From Actinomadura craniellae (GTDB taxonomy: Bacteria; Actinomycetota; Actinomycetes; Streptosporangiales; Streptosporangiaceae), in the NCBI RefSeq assembly GCF_003289645.1, contig NZ_QLYX01000006.1:1-64000 (forward strand): a DNA stretch of 64,000 nucleotides, written 5' to 3'. This document shows positions 32,989 to 42,120 of the stretch, piece after piece. How positions within the stretch are numbered: the stretch's first letter is position 1; each line of letters starts with the position of its first letter. Position numbers and translations under genes: made by a program. The notes beneath the pieces are model-generated. The model did no database searches. It worked only from the letters and a program-made list of their open reading frames with translations, and was not told the origin of the DNA.

Positions 32989-35175
32989 GTGCGATCACGT
33001 GCCCTCGTCTACGGAGACGTCGATCTCAACCTGATCGACGGCTCGGCGATCTGGGCCCAGGGGGTGGTGCAGGCGCTCGCGCTGGCCGGCTGCGAGGTGA
33101 CCCTCGTCCTCAAGGCTCCGGTCCGCACCGGACGGCTGGTGGATCCGCTGGCCGCGCTGCCGAACGTCACGGTGCGCCGCCCGCACGAGGAGGGCCTGGT
33201 CACCGCCGACCGCGGGATGACCCCCAAGGAGGCCGTCGCGGTGCTGACCGCGATGGACGCCGAGCAGCCCTACGACCTGATGGTGGTCCGCGGCCGCCGG
33301 ATCGCCGGGAAGCTGGCGGCCGGGCCGTTCCAGGGCCGGCTGTGGACCTACCTGACCGACGTGCCGCAGTCGGCCGGCGAGTTCGACGGCGGCGCCCACG
33401 GTGAGCTGACCCGCATCGCCAAGGCGTCCCGGATCCTGCTCTGCCAGACCGAGGAGCTGCGCGGCTTCCTGGAGAGCGCGGTGCCCGCCGCGGCGGGACG
33501 TTGCGTGCTGTTCCCGCCGGTCGTGGTGCTGCCGGCCGGGCTGGAACCGCCTGAGCGCACCCCGCCCGCCGGCCGGGCGCTGCGGCTGGTGTACACGGGC
33601 AAGTTCGCGCCCCGCTGGAACACCTACGAGATGACGTCGCTGCCGCGGCTGCTGGCCGCCCGCGGGGTGGACGCCGAGATGCACATGGTCGGCGACAAGA
33701 TCCACGAGGATCCGGCCGACCCGGGCTTCGCCAAGCGGATGCGCACCGCGCTGGAGACCGCCCAGGGCGTCATCTGGCACGGCGGGCACCCCCGGGCGGA
33801 GGCGATGCGGCTCACCGCGGGCTGCGACGTGGGCGTGTCGTGGCGGCACCCCGAGCTGGACGCCAGCCTGGAGCTGTCGACCAAGGTCCTGGAGTGCGGG
33901 GCGCTGGGCGTGCCCGTGGTGCTGAACCGCACGCCCATGCACGAGCGGCTGCTCGGCGCCGACTACCCGCTGTTCGCCTCCACCGAGGAGGAGGTGGTGA
34001 ATGCGCTGACCGGTACCGCCCAGGACCCGGCCGAGTACGCGCTGGCCGTGCGGCGCTGCCGGGCGGCGGCGGCCGAGTACACCCTGGAGGCCGCGGCCGA
34101 GCGGCTGCGCGCCGAGCTGCACCGGACGTTCCCCGAGCCGTCGGAGGCCGTGCGGGCGGCGGCGGGCGCCCGGGGTGGTGGCGGCCGGGCGCTGCGGGTC
34201 GGGGTGGCCGGGCACGACCTGAAGTTCTTCACCCGGCTGCTCGACTACCTGAAGTCCCGGCCGGACATGGAGGTCAGGGTCGACCACTGGGCCGCGCTGA
34301 AGGTGCACGACCCCGAGCGCAGCCAGGAACTCGCCGACTGGGCCGACGTGATCGTCTGCGAGTGGTGCGGGCCGAACGCCATCTGGTACGCCCGCAACAA
34401 GCGTCCCGGGCAGCGGCTGGTGGTCCGGCTGCACCGGTTCGAGCTCTACTCCGGCTGGCCCAACCGGCTCGACATCGACGCGGTCGACGAGGTGGTCTGC
34501 GTCAGCCCGCACTACGCCGAGCTGACCCGCAAGATCACCGGCTGGCCCGCCGACAAGATCACGGTGGTGCCCAACTGGGTCGACGACCGCCAGTTCGACC
34601 GGCCCAAGCTGGCCGGGGCGCAGCACCACCTGGGGATGATCGGCATCGCGCCGTCCCGCAAGCGGCTCGACCTGGCGCTGGACGTGCTGGCGGAGCTGCG
34701 CCGGGAGGACCCCCGGTTCACCCTCTTCGTGAAGTCCAAGCTGCCCTGGGACTACTGGTGGATCTGGCAGCGCGAGGAGGAGCGCGCCCACTACGAGGAG
34801 GTCTTCCGGCGGATCCGGCGGTCGCCGGTGCTGGCGGGCGGCGTGGTCTTCGACGCCTACGGCCGGGACGTGGCCGCCTGGCTGCGGCGGATCGGCTTCG
34901 TGCTGTCGACCAGCGACGACGAGAGCTTCCACCTCGCCCCGGCCGAGGGCATGGCGGCGGGCGCGGTCCCGGCGCTGCTCGCCTGGCCGGGCGCCGACAC
35001 GATCTACGACCCGCGGTGGATCCACGCCGACCCGGGCGCGATGGCCGCCTCGATCGCCGCCACCGTGCGGGAGGGCCGCTGGGAGGAGGAGCGCCGGCTG
35101 GGCCGCTCCCAGGTCCGGGAGGCGTACGGGCTGGACGGCGTCTGTGACCAGTGGACCGGCCTATTGGCGCGGTGA
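32989..35175 (+). CDS. Tandem GT4-like glycosyltransferase
   Basis: A 728-residue protein with two successive GT-B units. Unit one (about 1-385) has LVYTGKFAPRWNTYEM and LELSTKVLECGALGVPVVL. Unit two (about 400-728) has LRVGVAGHDLKFFTRLL, VVRLHRFELYS, ITVVPNWVDDRQF, GMIGIAPSRKRLDLALDVL and the ESFHLAPAEG E-x7-E donor site. Two activities, or one active and one structural unit, are possible; only the second has the canonical E-x7-E. The start is a GTG at 32989 after AAAGGA. The second unit resembles the C-terminal part of the 42721-45801 fusion (LHKFEAYTHWP, RESFHCVVAEG). Confidence 0.83.
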   Translation: MRSRALVYGDVDLNLIDGSAIWAQGVVQALALAGCEVTLVLKAPVRTGRLVDPLAALPNVTVRRPHEEGLVTADRGMTPKEAVAVLTAMDAEQPYDLMVVRGRRIAGKLAAGPFQGRLWTYLTDVPQSAGEFDGGAHGELTRIAKASRILLCQTEELRGFLESAVPAAAGRCVLFPPVVVLPAGLEPPERTPPAGRALRLVYTGKFAPRWNTYEMTSLPRLLAARGVDAEMHMVGDKIHEDPADPGFAKRMRTALETAQGVIWHGGHPRAEAMRLTAGCDVGVSWRHPELDASLELSTKVLECGALGVPVVLNRTPMHERLLGADYPLFASTEEEVVNALTGTAQDPAEYALAVRRCRAAAAEYTLEAAAERLRAELHRTFPEPSEAVRAAAGARGGGGRALRVGVAGHDLKFFTRLLDYLKSRPDMEVRVDHWAALKVHDPERSQELADWADVIVCEWCGPNAIWYARNKRPGQRLVVRLHRFELYSGWPNRLDIDAVDEVVCVSPHYAELTRKITGWPADKITVVPNWVDDRQFDRPKLAGAQHHLGMIGIAPSRKRLDLALDVLAELRREDPRFTLFVKSKLPWDYWWIWQREEERAHYEEVFRRIRRSPVLAGGVVFDAYGRDVAAWLRRIGFVLSTSDDESFHLAPAEGMAAGAVPALLAWPGADTIYDPRWIHADPGAMAASIAATVREGRWEEERRLGRSQVREAYGLDGVCDQWTGLLAR

Positions 35176-35201
35176 CGTGCAGGTATGAGTTCGGCTAGTA
35201 T
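35172..35201 (+). promoter_or_regulatory. Candidate promoter for the aminotransferase operon
   Basis: GTGACG (35172-35177) and TAGTAT (35196-35201) are separated by 18 bases and fit a weak sigma-70-like promoter. The 183-base gap to the next gene is AT-richer than its surroundings. Confidence 0.35.
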
Positions 35202-35246
35202 GTCCCCTCCGTACCGGTCGTATTAACAAGAAACGAACCGGTGTGT

Positions 35247-35268
35247 CCGGATAAGTGAATTTATCCGG
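35247..35268. repeat. Perfect hairpin in the leader of the aminotransferase gene
   Basis: CCGGATAA and TTATCCGG pair perfectly across a 6-base loop. A short direct repeat TACAGCT follows at about 35272-35290. The hairpin lies between the candidate promoter and the start at 35359, so it could be an operator or a leader RNA structure. Confidence 0.5.
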
Positions 35269-35358
35269 GAATACAGCTATGTACAGCTGTTTGGCGGGCC
35301 CCGGAGACGAGTCGAGGCGTCACCGGTTCAGCCTGCGTCACCCACCCCACGGAGGAGC

Positions 35359-36471
35359 ATGGCTGTGCCCGACTCAACCCAGGAAACGATCCCCGCCGCA
35401 CGCCCGATCATCGGGGAGGCGGAGATCGAAGCCGCCGTACGAGTGCTGCGCAGCGGCCGGGTGGTGCAGGGACCGGAGGTGGCGGCCTTCGAGGAGGAGT
35501 TCTCCGGCCTGGTGGCCGGCCGGCACTGCGTGGCCGTCAACTCGGGGACCTCCGCGCTCCAGCTCACCCTGCTGGCCCTGGGGATCGGCCCGTCCGACGA
35601 GGTCGTGGTCCCGTCGTTCTCCTTCGCGGCGAGCGCCAACGCGGTCCGCCTGGTGGGCGCCGAACCGGTGTTCGCCGACATCGAGCCGGGCAGCTTCTGC
35701 GTGGACCCCGCCGCGGTCGAGGCGGCGATCGGCCCCCGCACGGCGGCGATCATGCCGGTGCACCTGTACGGGCACCCGGCCGCGATGGAGCGGATCCAGG
35801 CGATCGCGGACCGGCACGGCCTCGCCGTGGTCGAGGACGCGTGCCAGGCGCACGGCGCGGAACTGGCCGGGCGGCCGGTCGGGGCGTTCGGCACGGCGGG
35901 CTGTTTCAGCTTCTACCCCACCAAGAACATGCACGCGCTGGAGGGCGGGATGGTCACCACCGCCGACCCGGCCCTGGCCCGCACCCTGCGGTTGCTGCGC
36001 AACCAGGGCATGGAGCAGCGCTACGCCAACGAGATCGTCGGCGCCAACATGCGGATGACGGATGTGGCCGCCGCCATCGGCCGGGAGCAGTTGAAGCGGC
36101 TGCCCGAGTGGACCGAGCGGCGCCGGGCGAACGCCGCCGTCCTGGACTCGAAGATCACCTCGGTGGAGACGCCGCCGGTGGCGGCGGGGGCCCGGCACGT
36201 CTACCACCAGTACACGGTGCGGATCGCCGGGGACCGGGACGCCGCCCAGCGGCACCTGGCCGACCGGGGCGTGCAGAGCGCCGTGTACTACCCCACCCCG
36301 ATCCACCGGTTGCTGCCCTACCTGGGGGCCGACGGGAAGCCGGGATGGGAGCTGCCGGAGACCGACCGCGCGGCGGCCGAGGTGCTGTCGCTGCCGGTGC
36401 ACCCCACGCTGACCGGGGACGACCTCGGCCGGATCGCCGATGCCGTCAACGGCCTGGCGGACGCCCGATGA
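35359..36471 (+). CDS. DegT/DnrJ/EryC1/StrS aminotransferase (WbpE-like)
   Basis: A 370-residue PLP-dependent sugar aminotransferase. NSGTSALQLTLLALG near residue 60 binds the cofactor phosphate, EDACQAHGAE near 155 supplies the Asp contacting the pyridine nitrogen, and K189 in FYPTKNMHALEGG is the Schiff-base lysine. YYPTPIHRL near the C-terminus is also typical. These enzymes put an amino group on a keto-sugar nucleotide. Its 4-base overlap with the Gfo/Idh dehydrogenase fits the WbpB-WbpE pair that makes the 3-amino group of UDP-GlcNAc3NA. The ATG has GGAGG close upstream; a GTG two codons on is an alternative. Confidence 0.88.
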   Translation: MAVPDSTQETIPAARPIIGEAEIEAAVRVLRSGRVVQGPEVAAFEEEFSGLVAGRHCVAVNSGTSALQLTLLALGIGPSDEVVVPSFSFAASANAVRLVGAEPVFADIEPGSFCVDPAAVEAAIGPRTAAIMPVHLYGHPAAMERIQAIADRHGLAVVEDACQAHGAELAGRPVGAFGTAGCFSFYPTKNMHALEGGMVTTADPALARTLRLLRNQGMEQRYANEIVGANMRMTDVAAAIGREQLKRLPEWTERRRANAAVLDSKITSVETPPVAAGARHVYHQYTVRIAGDRDAAQRHLADRGVQSAVYYPTPIHRLLPYLGADGKPGWELPETDRAAAEVLSLPVHPTLTGDDLGRIADAVNGLADAR

Positions 36472-37517
36472 CCGGCGTGGCCACCGGGGAACGGACGCTG
36501 CGCGCCGGGCTGGTCGGGCTCGGGGTGATGGGCCGCAACCACGCCCGGGTGCTGTCGGCGCTGCCGGGGGTGGAACTGGTCGGGATCGTCGACCCGGCCG
36601 AGAACGGGGAGGCGGGGCGCTGGGGGGTGCCCGTCCTGCCGGAACTCGGGAAGCTGCTGGCCCTGGGCGTCGACTACGCGGTGGTGGCGTCCCCCACGGG
36701 GCTGCACGAGGAGATCGGCCTGGAACTGGCCGCGGCCGGGGTGGGCGCGCTCGTCGAGAAGCCGCTGGCCGACTCGGTCGAAGCCGCGCGGCGGCTGGTG
36801 GCGGCGTTCGAGTCGCGCGGGCTGGTCGCCGGAGTCGGGCACATCGAGCGGTACAACCCGTCCCTGCAGAGCCTGCGGGCCCGGCTGGAGGCGGGCGAGC
36901 TGGGCGAGGTGTACCAGGTGGTCACCCGCCGGCAGGGGCCGTTCCCGCACCGGATCGCCGACGTGGGCGTGGTCAAGGACCTCGCCACCCACGACATCGA
37001 CCTGACCTGCTGGGTGACCGGCCAGGAGCACGTGTCGGTGTCGGCCCGCAAGGTCTCCAAGAGCGGCCGGCCGCACGAGGACATGGTGGCGGTCGTCGGG
37101 CAGCTCAGCGGCGGAGCGATGGTCAACCACCTGGTCAACTGGCTGAGCCCGTTCAAGGAGCGGTCGACGGTGGTGACCGGCGACCGCGGCTGCTTCGTGG
37201 CCGACACGCTGACGGCGGACCTGACGTTCTACGCCAACGGGGCCGGCAGCACCGAGTGGGAGGCGTTGCGGGCGTTCCGGGGTGTCTCGGAGGGGGACAT
37301 GGTCCGCTACGCCATCCCCAAGCGGGAGCCGCTGCTGGTCGAGCACGAGCGGTTCCGGGACGCGGTGCTCGGCGTCCGCGACGACATCGTGACGCTCCGG
37401 CAGGGGTTGCGGACCGTGGAGATCTCCGCGGCCATCCTCGAATCGGCCGACCAGGGAGTCACTGTTTCGGTACCTTCGCCCGATACGTATAGCGAGCAGA
37501 TGAATTGGGGCGTTTGA
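36468..37517 (+). CDS. Gfo/Idh/MocA oxidoreductase (WbpB/WlbA-like UDP-sugar 3-dehydrogenase)
   Basis: A 349-residue NAD-dependent dehydrogenase. The N-terminal Rossmann fold has GLGVMGRNHARVL, the conserved VEKPLADS lies near residue 100 with its catalytic lysine, and GHIERYNPS near 125 and KDLATHDIDL near 165 belong to the C-terminal substrate domain. GHIERYNP and DLATHDIDL are characteristic of UDP-GlcNAcA 3-dehydrogenases such as WlbA. It overlaps the aminotransferase by 4 bases and abuts the next gene. It probably oxidises C3 of UDP-GlcNAcA to give the keto substrate for the aminotransferase. Confidence 0.87.
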   Translation: MTGVATGERTLRAGLVGLGVMGRNHARVLSALPGVELVGIVDPAENGEAGRWGVPVLPELGKLLALGVDYAVVASPTGLHEEIGLELAAAGVGALVEKPLADSVEAARRLVAAFESRGLVAGVGHIERYNPSLQSLRARLEAGELGEVYQVVTRRQGPFPHRIADVGVVKDLATHDIDLTCWVTGQEHVSVSARKVSKSGRPHEDMVAVVGQLSGGAMVNHLVNWLSPFKERSTVVTGDRGCFVADTLTADLTFYANGAGSTEWEALRAFRGVSEGDMVRYAIPKREPLLVEHERFRDAVLGVRDDIVTLRQGLRTVEISAAILESADQGVTVSVPSPDTYSEQMNWGV

Positions 37518-39149
37518 ATGTCGGATGACCGCGCTTCCGGTCGGCGTGGTTCCCGCGGCCGTGTGGTGATGCTCGTCGACAACACGGTGCACGGGGACTC
37601 CCGGGTGCAGAAGTCCGCCCGGGCCGCCGCCGCGGCCGGCTGGGAGGTGATCCTGCTCGGGCGGTCCCCCGACAGGAAAGAGCGCACCTGGCACATCGGC
37701 GCGGCCGAGGTCCGCCACCTGCCCGTCCCCAGGCCGCTGATGAAGCGGCGGTACGAGTTCCGCCGCGCCCCGCTGCGCCGGCCGCTGGCCTACCCGCCCG
37801 GCCCGCTCGCCGGATACCGGCGGCAGCGGATGAAGGCGTGGCGGGCGGAACTGGCGCAGCGGGGCAAGGCCCTGCAACTGGAGGCGGCGCAGGGCCGGCC
37901 GAAGTGGTCCGTGCTGGCCGCCCGGGCCCGGCTGGTCGTCCCCCGGATCGCCGCACGGGTGCTGAGCCGTTGGGTGACGCTGCGCGCCCGGCAGAGCGAC
38001 GCGCTGAAGCGGCGGCGGGCGGAGCTCGACTCCCCGTTCGACCGCTTCGTCCTCCGGTTCTGGCAGTCGCTGCTGGGCGACCGCGCCTGGCGCAGGCTCG
38101 ACCCGCACCTGTGGGACTACGAGCTGGCGTACGGCAAGGTCATCGACGAGCTGCGACCCGACCTGATCCACGCCAACGACTTCCGGATGCTGGGCGTCGG
38201 CGCCCGCGCCACGGTGCGCGCCCGCGCCGCGGGCCGGCCGGTCAAGCTGGTCTGGGACGCGCACGAGTTCCTGCCGGGCATCAAACCGTGGAACGACAAC
38301 CCGCGCTGGCACCCCGCCCAGTGCGCCCACGAGCGCGAGTACGCCCCCTACGCCGACGCCGTCCTCACGGTCTCCGAGACCCTCGCCGACATGCTGGCCG
38401 AGCACCACGGGCTGCGGGAACGACCCGACGTGATGCTGAACGCCCCCGAACAGGCGGAGACCGTCTCCCGGCCGGACGTCCCGGACCTGCGCGACCTGTG
38501 CGGGATCGGGCCGGACGTCCCGCTGGTGGTCTACAGCGGTGCCGCGGCGCCGCAGCGCGGGCTGGACATCATGATCGAGGCGCTGCCCGGGCTGGCGGGC
38601 GTGCACGTGGCCCTCGTGGTGCTCAAGCCCGACGGCGAGTACGTCTCCGGGCTGCTCGACCGGGCCGCGGAACTCGGGGTCGCCGACCGGGTGCACGCGC
38701 TGCCCTACGTCCCCTACGACCAGGTGGTGCAGTTCCTGTCGGCGGCGGACGCCGGCGTCATCCCGATCCACCACTGGCCCAACCACGAGATCGCGCTGAT
38801 CACCAAGTTCTTCGAGTACTCGCACGCCCGGCTGCCGCTGGTGGTCAGCGACGTGAAGACCATGGCCGGGGTGACCCGCTCGACCGGTCAGGGCGAGGTC
38901 TTCACCGCCGAGGACGTCGATGACTACGCGCGCGCGGTCCGTGCCGTGCTGGCCGACCCGGAGCGCTACCGGGCCGTCTACGACACCCCCGGCCTGCTGG
39001 ACGGCTGGACCTGGGAGTCGCAGGCCGAGGTGCTCGACCGGGTCTACGCCCGGCTGTTGCAGGCGGGCCCCCGGCCGGTGACCGAGCTACCGCCCGGCGC
39101 CGGGCAGGGCGGCCCGCGGGAGACCGAGGCCGCGGAGGCCGCGCTATGA
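37518..39149 (+). CDS. GT4-family glycosyltransferase with long insertion
   Basis: A 543-residue GT-B enzyme starting immediately after the previous stop. The N-terminal VMLVDNTVHGDSRVQKSARAAAAAGWEV is typical of family 4. It is followed by an arginine-rich helical insertion (about 70-185) that may bind membrane. The DAHEFLPG motif is near 255 and the donor domain (LVVYSGAAAPQRGLDIMIEAL, ITKFFEYSHARLPLVVSDV) is complete. It is coupled to the next GT2 gene by a 4-base overlap. The sugar donor is unknown. Confidence 0.85.
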   Translation: MSDDRASGRRGSRGRVVMLVDNTVHGDSRVQKSARAAAAAGWEVILLGRSPDRKERTWHIGAAEVRHLPVPRPLMKRRYEFRRAPLRRPLAYPPGPLAGYRRQRMKAWRAELAQRGKALQLEAAQGRPKWSVLAARARLVVPRIAARVLSRWVTLRARQSDALKRRRAELDSPFDRFVLRFWQSLLGDRAWRRLDPHLWDYELAYGKVIDELRPDLIHANDFRMLGVGARATVRARAAGRPVKLVWDAHEFLPGIKPWNDNPRWHPAQCAHEREYAPYADAVLTVSETLADMLAEHHGLRERPDVMLNAPEQAETVSRPDVPDLRDLCGIGPDVPLVVYSGAAAPQRGLDIMIEALPGLAGVHVALVVLKPDGEYVSGLLDRAAELGVADRVHALPYVPYDQVVQFLSAADAGVIPIHHWPNHEIALITKFFEYSHARLPLVVSDVKTMAGVTRSTGQGEVFTAEDVDDYARAVRAVLADPERYRAVYDTPGLLDGWTWESQAEVLDRVYARLLQAGPRPVTELPPGAGQGGPRETEAAEAAL

Positions 39150-40801
39150 CCACTGTGACCCAGACCCCCGACGTGAGCGTCGTCGTCGCCGTCTACAACA
39201 CGATGCCCTACCTCACCGAGTGCCTGGACTCCCTGGTCGGGCAGAGCATCGGGCTGCCGCGGCTGGAGATCATCGCGGTGGACGACGGCTCGACCGACGG
39301 CAGCGGCGAGGAGCTCGACCGGTACGCCGAGCGGTACCCGGACACGGTGAAGGTGCTGCACCAGCCCAACTCCGGCGGGCCCGCGACCCCGAGCAACCGG
39401 GCGCTGGACCAGGCCACCGGCCGGTTCGTCTACTTCGTCGGGGCCGACGACCGGCTCGGCCCCGAGGCGCTGGAACGGCTGGTACGGGCGGCCGACGAGC
39501 ACGACTCCGACATCGTGATCGGCAAGATGGTCGGCGCGGGCGGCCGGTACGTCCACCAGGCCCTCTTCACCGAGACCCGGCCGGAGGTGACGTTCACCGA
39601 CTCGGCCCTGCCCTGGACGCTGTCCAACTGCAAGCTGTTCCGGCGGGAACTGGTGGAACGGCACGGGCTGCGCTTCCCCGAGGACATGCGGGTCGGCAGC
39701 GACCAGCCGTTCACCATCGAGGCGTGCTTCCGGGCCCGGCGCGTCTCCGTGCTGGCCGACTACGAGTACTACCACGCGGTGCGCCGCGCCGACTCCGGCA
39801 ACATCACCTTCGCCAGCACCCAGCAGGCGCACCTGGACTGCGCGGAACGGCTGCTGGAGTTCACCGCCGGCCTGCTCCCCCCGGGGCCCGCGCGGGACGC
39901 GATCGCGGTCCGGCACTTCACCTGGGAGGTCGCCAAGCCGCTGCGGACGGAGTTCCTGGACTACCCGCCCGACGAGCAGGAGAAGCTGGTCGCCCGGATC
40001 CGCGACCTGTCCGACCGCCACCTCACCGAGGCGATCCGGGCGGCGATCGACGTCAGGTGGCGGGTGCGGCTGTCCCTGGCGCAGCGGGGGGCGATGGACG
40101 ACCTCAAGGAGGCCATCCGGCAGGACGCCGAGGGCGCCGGACCGCCGATCGTCCTGGCGGCGGGCCGGGCGCACCTGCGCTACTCGGGTTTCGGTACGGA
40201 AAGCCCGGAGTACCCCGACGCCTGGTTCGTGGCCGACGGCGACCTGGCGGGCCGCCTCGGCCAGGGGCTCGGCGTCTCGTCGCTGGCCTGGCAGGACGGC
40301 GAGGGCAAGCCCGTGCTGGCGGTGACCGCCCGGCTCCCGCTCGCCGGGGAGGGCGCGCTCGACCCCGCCGTCGTCCGGGCCGGGGTCGTCCCGGTGCCGG
40401 GCCGGCACGTGCCGGCGCCCCGGCGGCTGGACGTCCCCCCGGAGATCGAGCCGGTGCGGCAGGTCACCTGCACGCCCGCCCCGGACGGCACGGGCACCGA
40501 CGTCCGGATCGGCATCCCGGTGGCCCCGCTCATCGAAGCCCAGGCCGACCGGCCGGGCCGGTACTCGGTGCGGCTCTACGTGGTGGTGGGCGGCGCGACC
40601 TACGAGGTGCCGCTGCCCATGGCCGGCTTCCCGCCGCAGCTGCGCCGCTGGTACCGGGCCCGCCCCTACCGGGTGTCGGTCATGGAGAACCCGAAGGGCA
40701 GGTTGCTGATCGCCATTGCCCCGATCCGGGCGTCCCGGGTCGTGCGGCAGCGGTTGCGGCGCCTGGTCCCCGCCGCCAGAAAGGAAATGAGCAGCTCGTG
40801 A
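39146..40801 (+). CDS. GT2-family glycosyltransferase with TarS-like C-terminal region
   Basis: A 551-residue protein. The GT-A domain (about 8-230) has VSVVVAVYNTMPYLTECLDSL, AVDDGSTDGSGEEL, HQPNSGGPATPSNRAL and FVGADD, a DD in place of the usual DxD. The acceptor/catalytic segment is GSDQPFTIEACF. A helical middle part follows and a beta-rich C-terminus (about 335-530) ends with ARPYRVSVMENPKGRLLIAI. The layout matches poly(ribitol phosphate) glycosyltransferases such as TarS. It overlaps genes on both sides (ATGA, GTGA). It is one of three related GT2 proteins in the cluster, with 42721-45801 and 46153-48123. Confidence 0.85.
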   Translation: MTTVTQTPDVSVVVAVYNTMPYLTECLDSLVGQSIGLPRLEIIAVDDGSTDGSGEELDRYAERYPDTVKVLHQPNSGGPATPSNRALDQATGRFVYFVGADDRLGPEALERLVRAADEHDSDIVIGKMVGAGGRYVHQALFTETRPEVTFTDSALPWTLSNCKLFRRELVERHGLRFPEDMRVGSDQPFTIEACFRARRVSVLADYEYYHAVRRADSGNITFASTQQAHLDCAERLLEFTAGLLPPGPARDAIAVRHFTWEVAKPLRTEFLDYPPDEQEKLVARIRDLSDRHLTEAIRAAIDVRWRVRLSLAQRGAMDDLKEAIRQDAEGAGPPIVLAAGRAHLRYSGFGTESPEYPDAWFVADGDLAGRLGQGLGVSSLAWQDGEGKPVLAVTARLPLAGEGALDPAVVRAGVVPVPGRHVPAPRRLDVPPEIEPVRQVTCTPAPDGTGTDVRIGIPVAPLIEAQADRPGRYSVRLYVVVGGATYEVPLPMAGFPPQLRRWYRARPYRVSVMENPKGRLLIAIAPIRASRVVRQRLRRLVPAARKEMSSS

Positions 40802-42081
40802 ACATCTGCGTCGTGGCGCTGGGCAAAATCGGCCTGCCGCTGGCCGTGCAGTTCGCCGCCAAGGGACACCGGGTGATCGGCGCCGACGTCGACGGGGAGA
40901 CGGTGCGGCTGGTCAACGAGGGGACGCCGCCGTTCCCCGGGGAGGCCGACCTCGACGTCAAGCTCAAGCGGGCCGTCCAGGCGGGGCTGCTGTCGGCGAC
41001 CACCGACACCGCCGCGGCGGTGGCGGAGTCCGAGGCGGTCGTGGTGGTGGTGCCGCTGTTCGTGGACGCCGCCGGAACGCCCGACTTCGGCTGGATGGAC
41101 TCGGCGACCCGGGACATCGCCCGGGGACTGCGCCCGGGAACCCTGGTCAGCTACGAGACCACCCTGCCGGTGGGGACCACCCGGACCCGGTGGGCGCCGA
41201 TGCTGGAGCAGTGGTCCGGGCTCACCGCCGGCACCGGCTTCTCGCTGGTGTTCAGCCCCGAGCGGGTGCTGACCGGCCGGGTCTTCGCCGACCTGCGCCG
41301 CTACCCCAAGCTCGTCGGCGGCATCGACGAGGGCTCCGCCCGCCGGGGCACGGAGTTCTACGCGGCGGTGCTGGACTTCGACGCCCGCGACGACCTGCCC
41401 CGCCCCAACGGGGTGTGGGACCTGGGCTCGGCCGAGGCGGCGGAACTGGCCAAGCTCGCCGAGACCACCTACCGGGACGTCAACATCGGCCTGGCCAACC
41501 AGTTCGCCCGGTACGCCGACACCGTCGGCGTCGACGTCACCGCGGTGATCGAGGCCTGCAACAGCCAGCCCTACAGCCACATCCACCGGCCGGGCATCGC
41601 GGTCGGCGGGCACTGCATCCCGGTCTACCCGCAGATGTACCTGTGGAACGACCCGGCCGCCACGGTGGTGCGGGCCGCCCGCGAGGCCAACGTCGCCATG
41701 CCGGGCTACGCCGTGGACCTGCTGGCCGCCGCGTACGGGGACCTGTCCGGCGCCGGGGTGCTGGTGCTCGGCGCCGCCTACCGGGGCGGGGTCAAGGAGA
41801 CCGCCTTCTCCGGTGTCTTCCCGCTGGTCGAGGGGCTCCGCGCCCGCGGGGCCGTGCCCTACGTCGCGGACCCGATGTACACCGCCGCGGAACTCGCCGC
41901 CCTCGGCCTGCCGCCGCACGCGGGGGAACCCGTCACCGCCGCCGTCGTGCAGGCCGACCACGTCGAGTACCAGACCCTCGCCCCCGCCGACCTGCCGGGC
42001 GTGCGGGTGCTGGTCGACGGGCGGCGCGTCACCGACCCGGCGCGCTGGACCGGGGTGCGGCGGGTCGTCATCGGCGGCTGA
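40798..42081 (+). CDS. Second nucleotide-sugar 6-dehydrogenase (WecC-like)
   Basis: A 427-residue UDP-sugar dehydrogenase. The NAD loop is ALGKIGLPLAVQFA at residues 6-19, YETTLPVGTT lies near 118, FSPERVLTGRVFADL near 155, and the catalytic cysteine is C273 in VGGHCIPVYPQMY. The C-terminal UDP-binding domain (VLVLGAAYRGGVKETAFS) is complete. It differs clearly from the dehydrogenase at 28325, so the two probably act on different substrates. UDP-ManNAc to UDP-ManNAcA is the obvious candidate given the 2-epimerase, but not proven. The GTG at 40798 overlaps the previous stop by 4 bases. It ends the operon that began at 35359, before a bidirectional terminator. Confidence 0.86.
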   Translation: MNICVVALGKIGLPLAVQFAAKGHRVIGADVDGETVRLVNEGTPPFPGEADLDVKLKRAVQAGLLSATTDTAAAVAESEAVVVVVPLFVDAAGTPDFGWMDSATRDIARGLRPGTLVSYETTLPVGTTRTRWAPMLEQWSGLTAGTGFSLVFSPERVLTGRVFADLRRYPKLVGGIDEGSARRGTEFYAAVLDFDARDDLPRPNGVWDLGSAEAAELAKLAETTYRDVNIGLANQFARYADTVGVDVTAVIEACNSQPYSHIHRPGIAVGGHCIPVYPQMYLWNDPAATVVRAAREANVAMPGYAVDLLAAAYGDLSGAGVLVLGAAYRGGVKETAFSGVFPLVEGLRARGAVPYVADPMYTAAELAALGLPPHAGEPVTAAVVQADHVEYQTLAPADLPGVRVLVDGRRVTDPARWTGVRRVVIGG

Positions 42082-42120
42082 TCGTGCCCGGACCGGCCCC
42101 GCCGGTCCGGGCCCACGATC
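42080..42120. terminator. Bidirectional terminator hairpin
   Basis: A long GC-rich inverted repeat (42080-42097 with 42101-42120, loop CCC, one 2-base bulge) sits exactly between two converging stop codons. The estimated stem is 18 base pairs. Confidence 0.75.
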
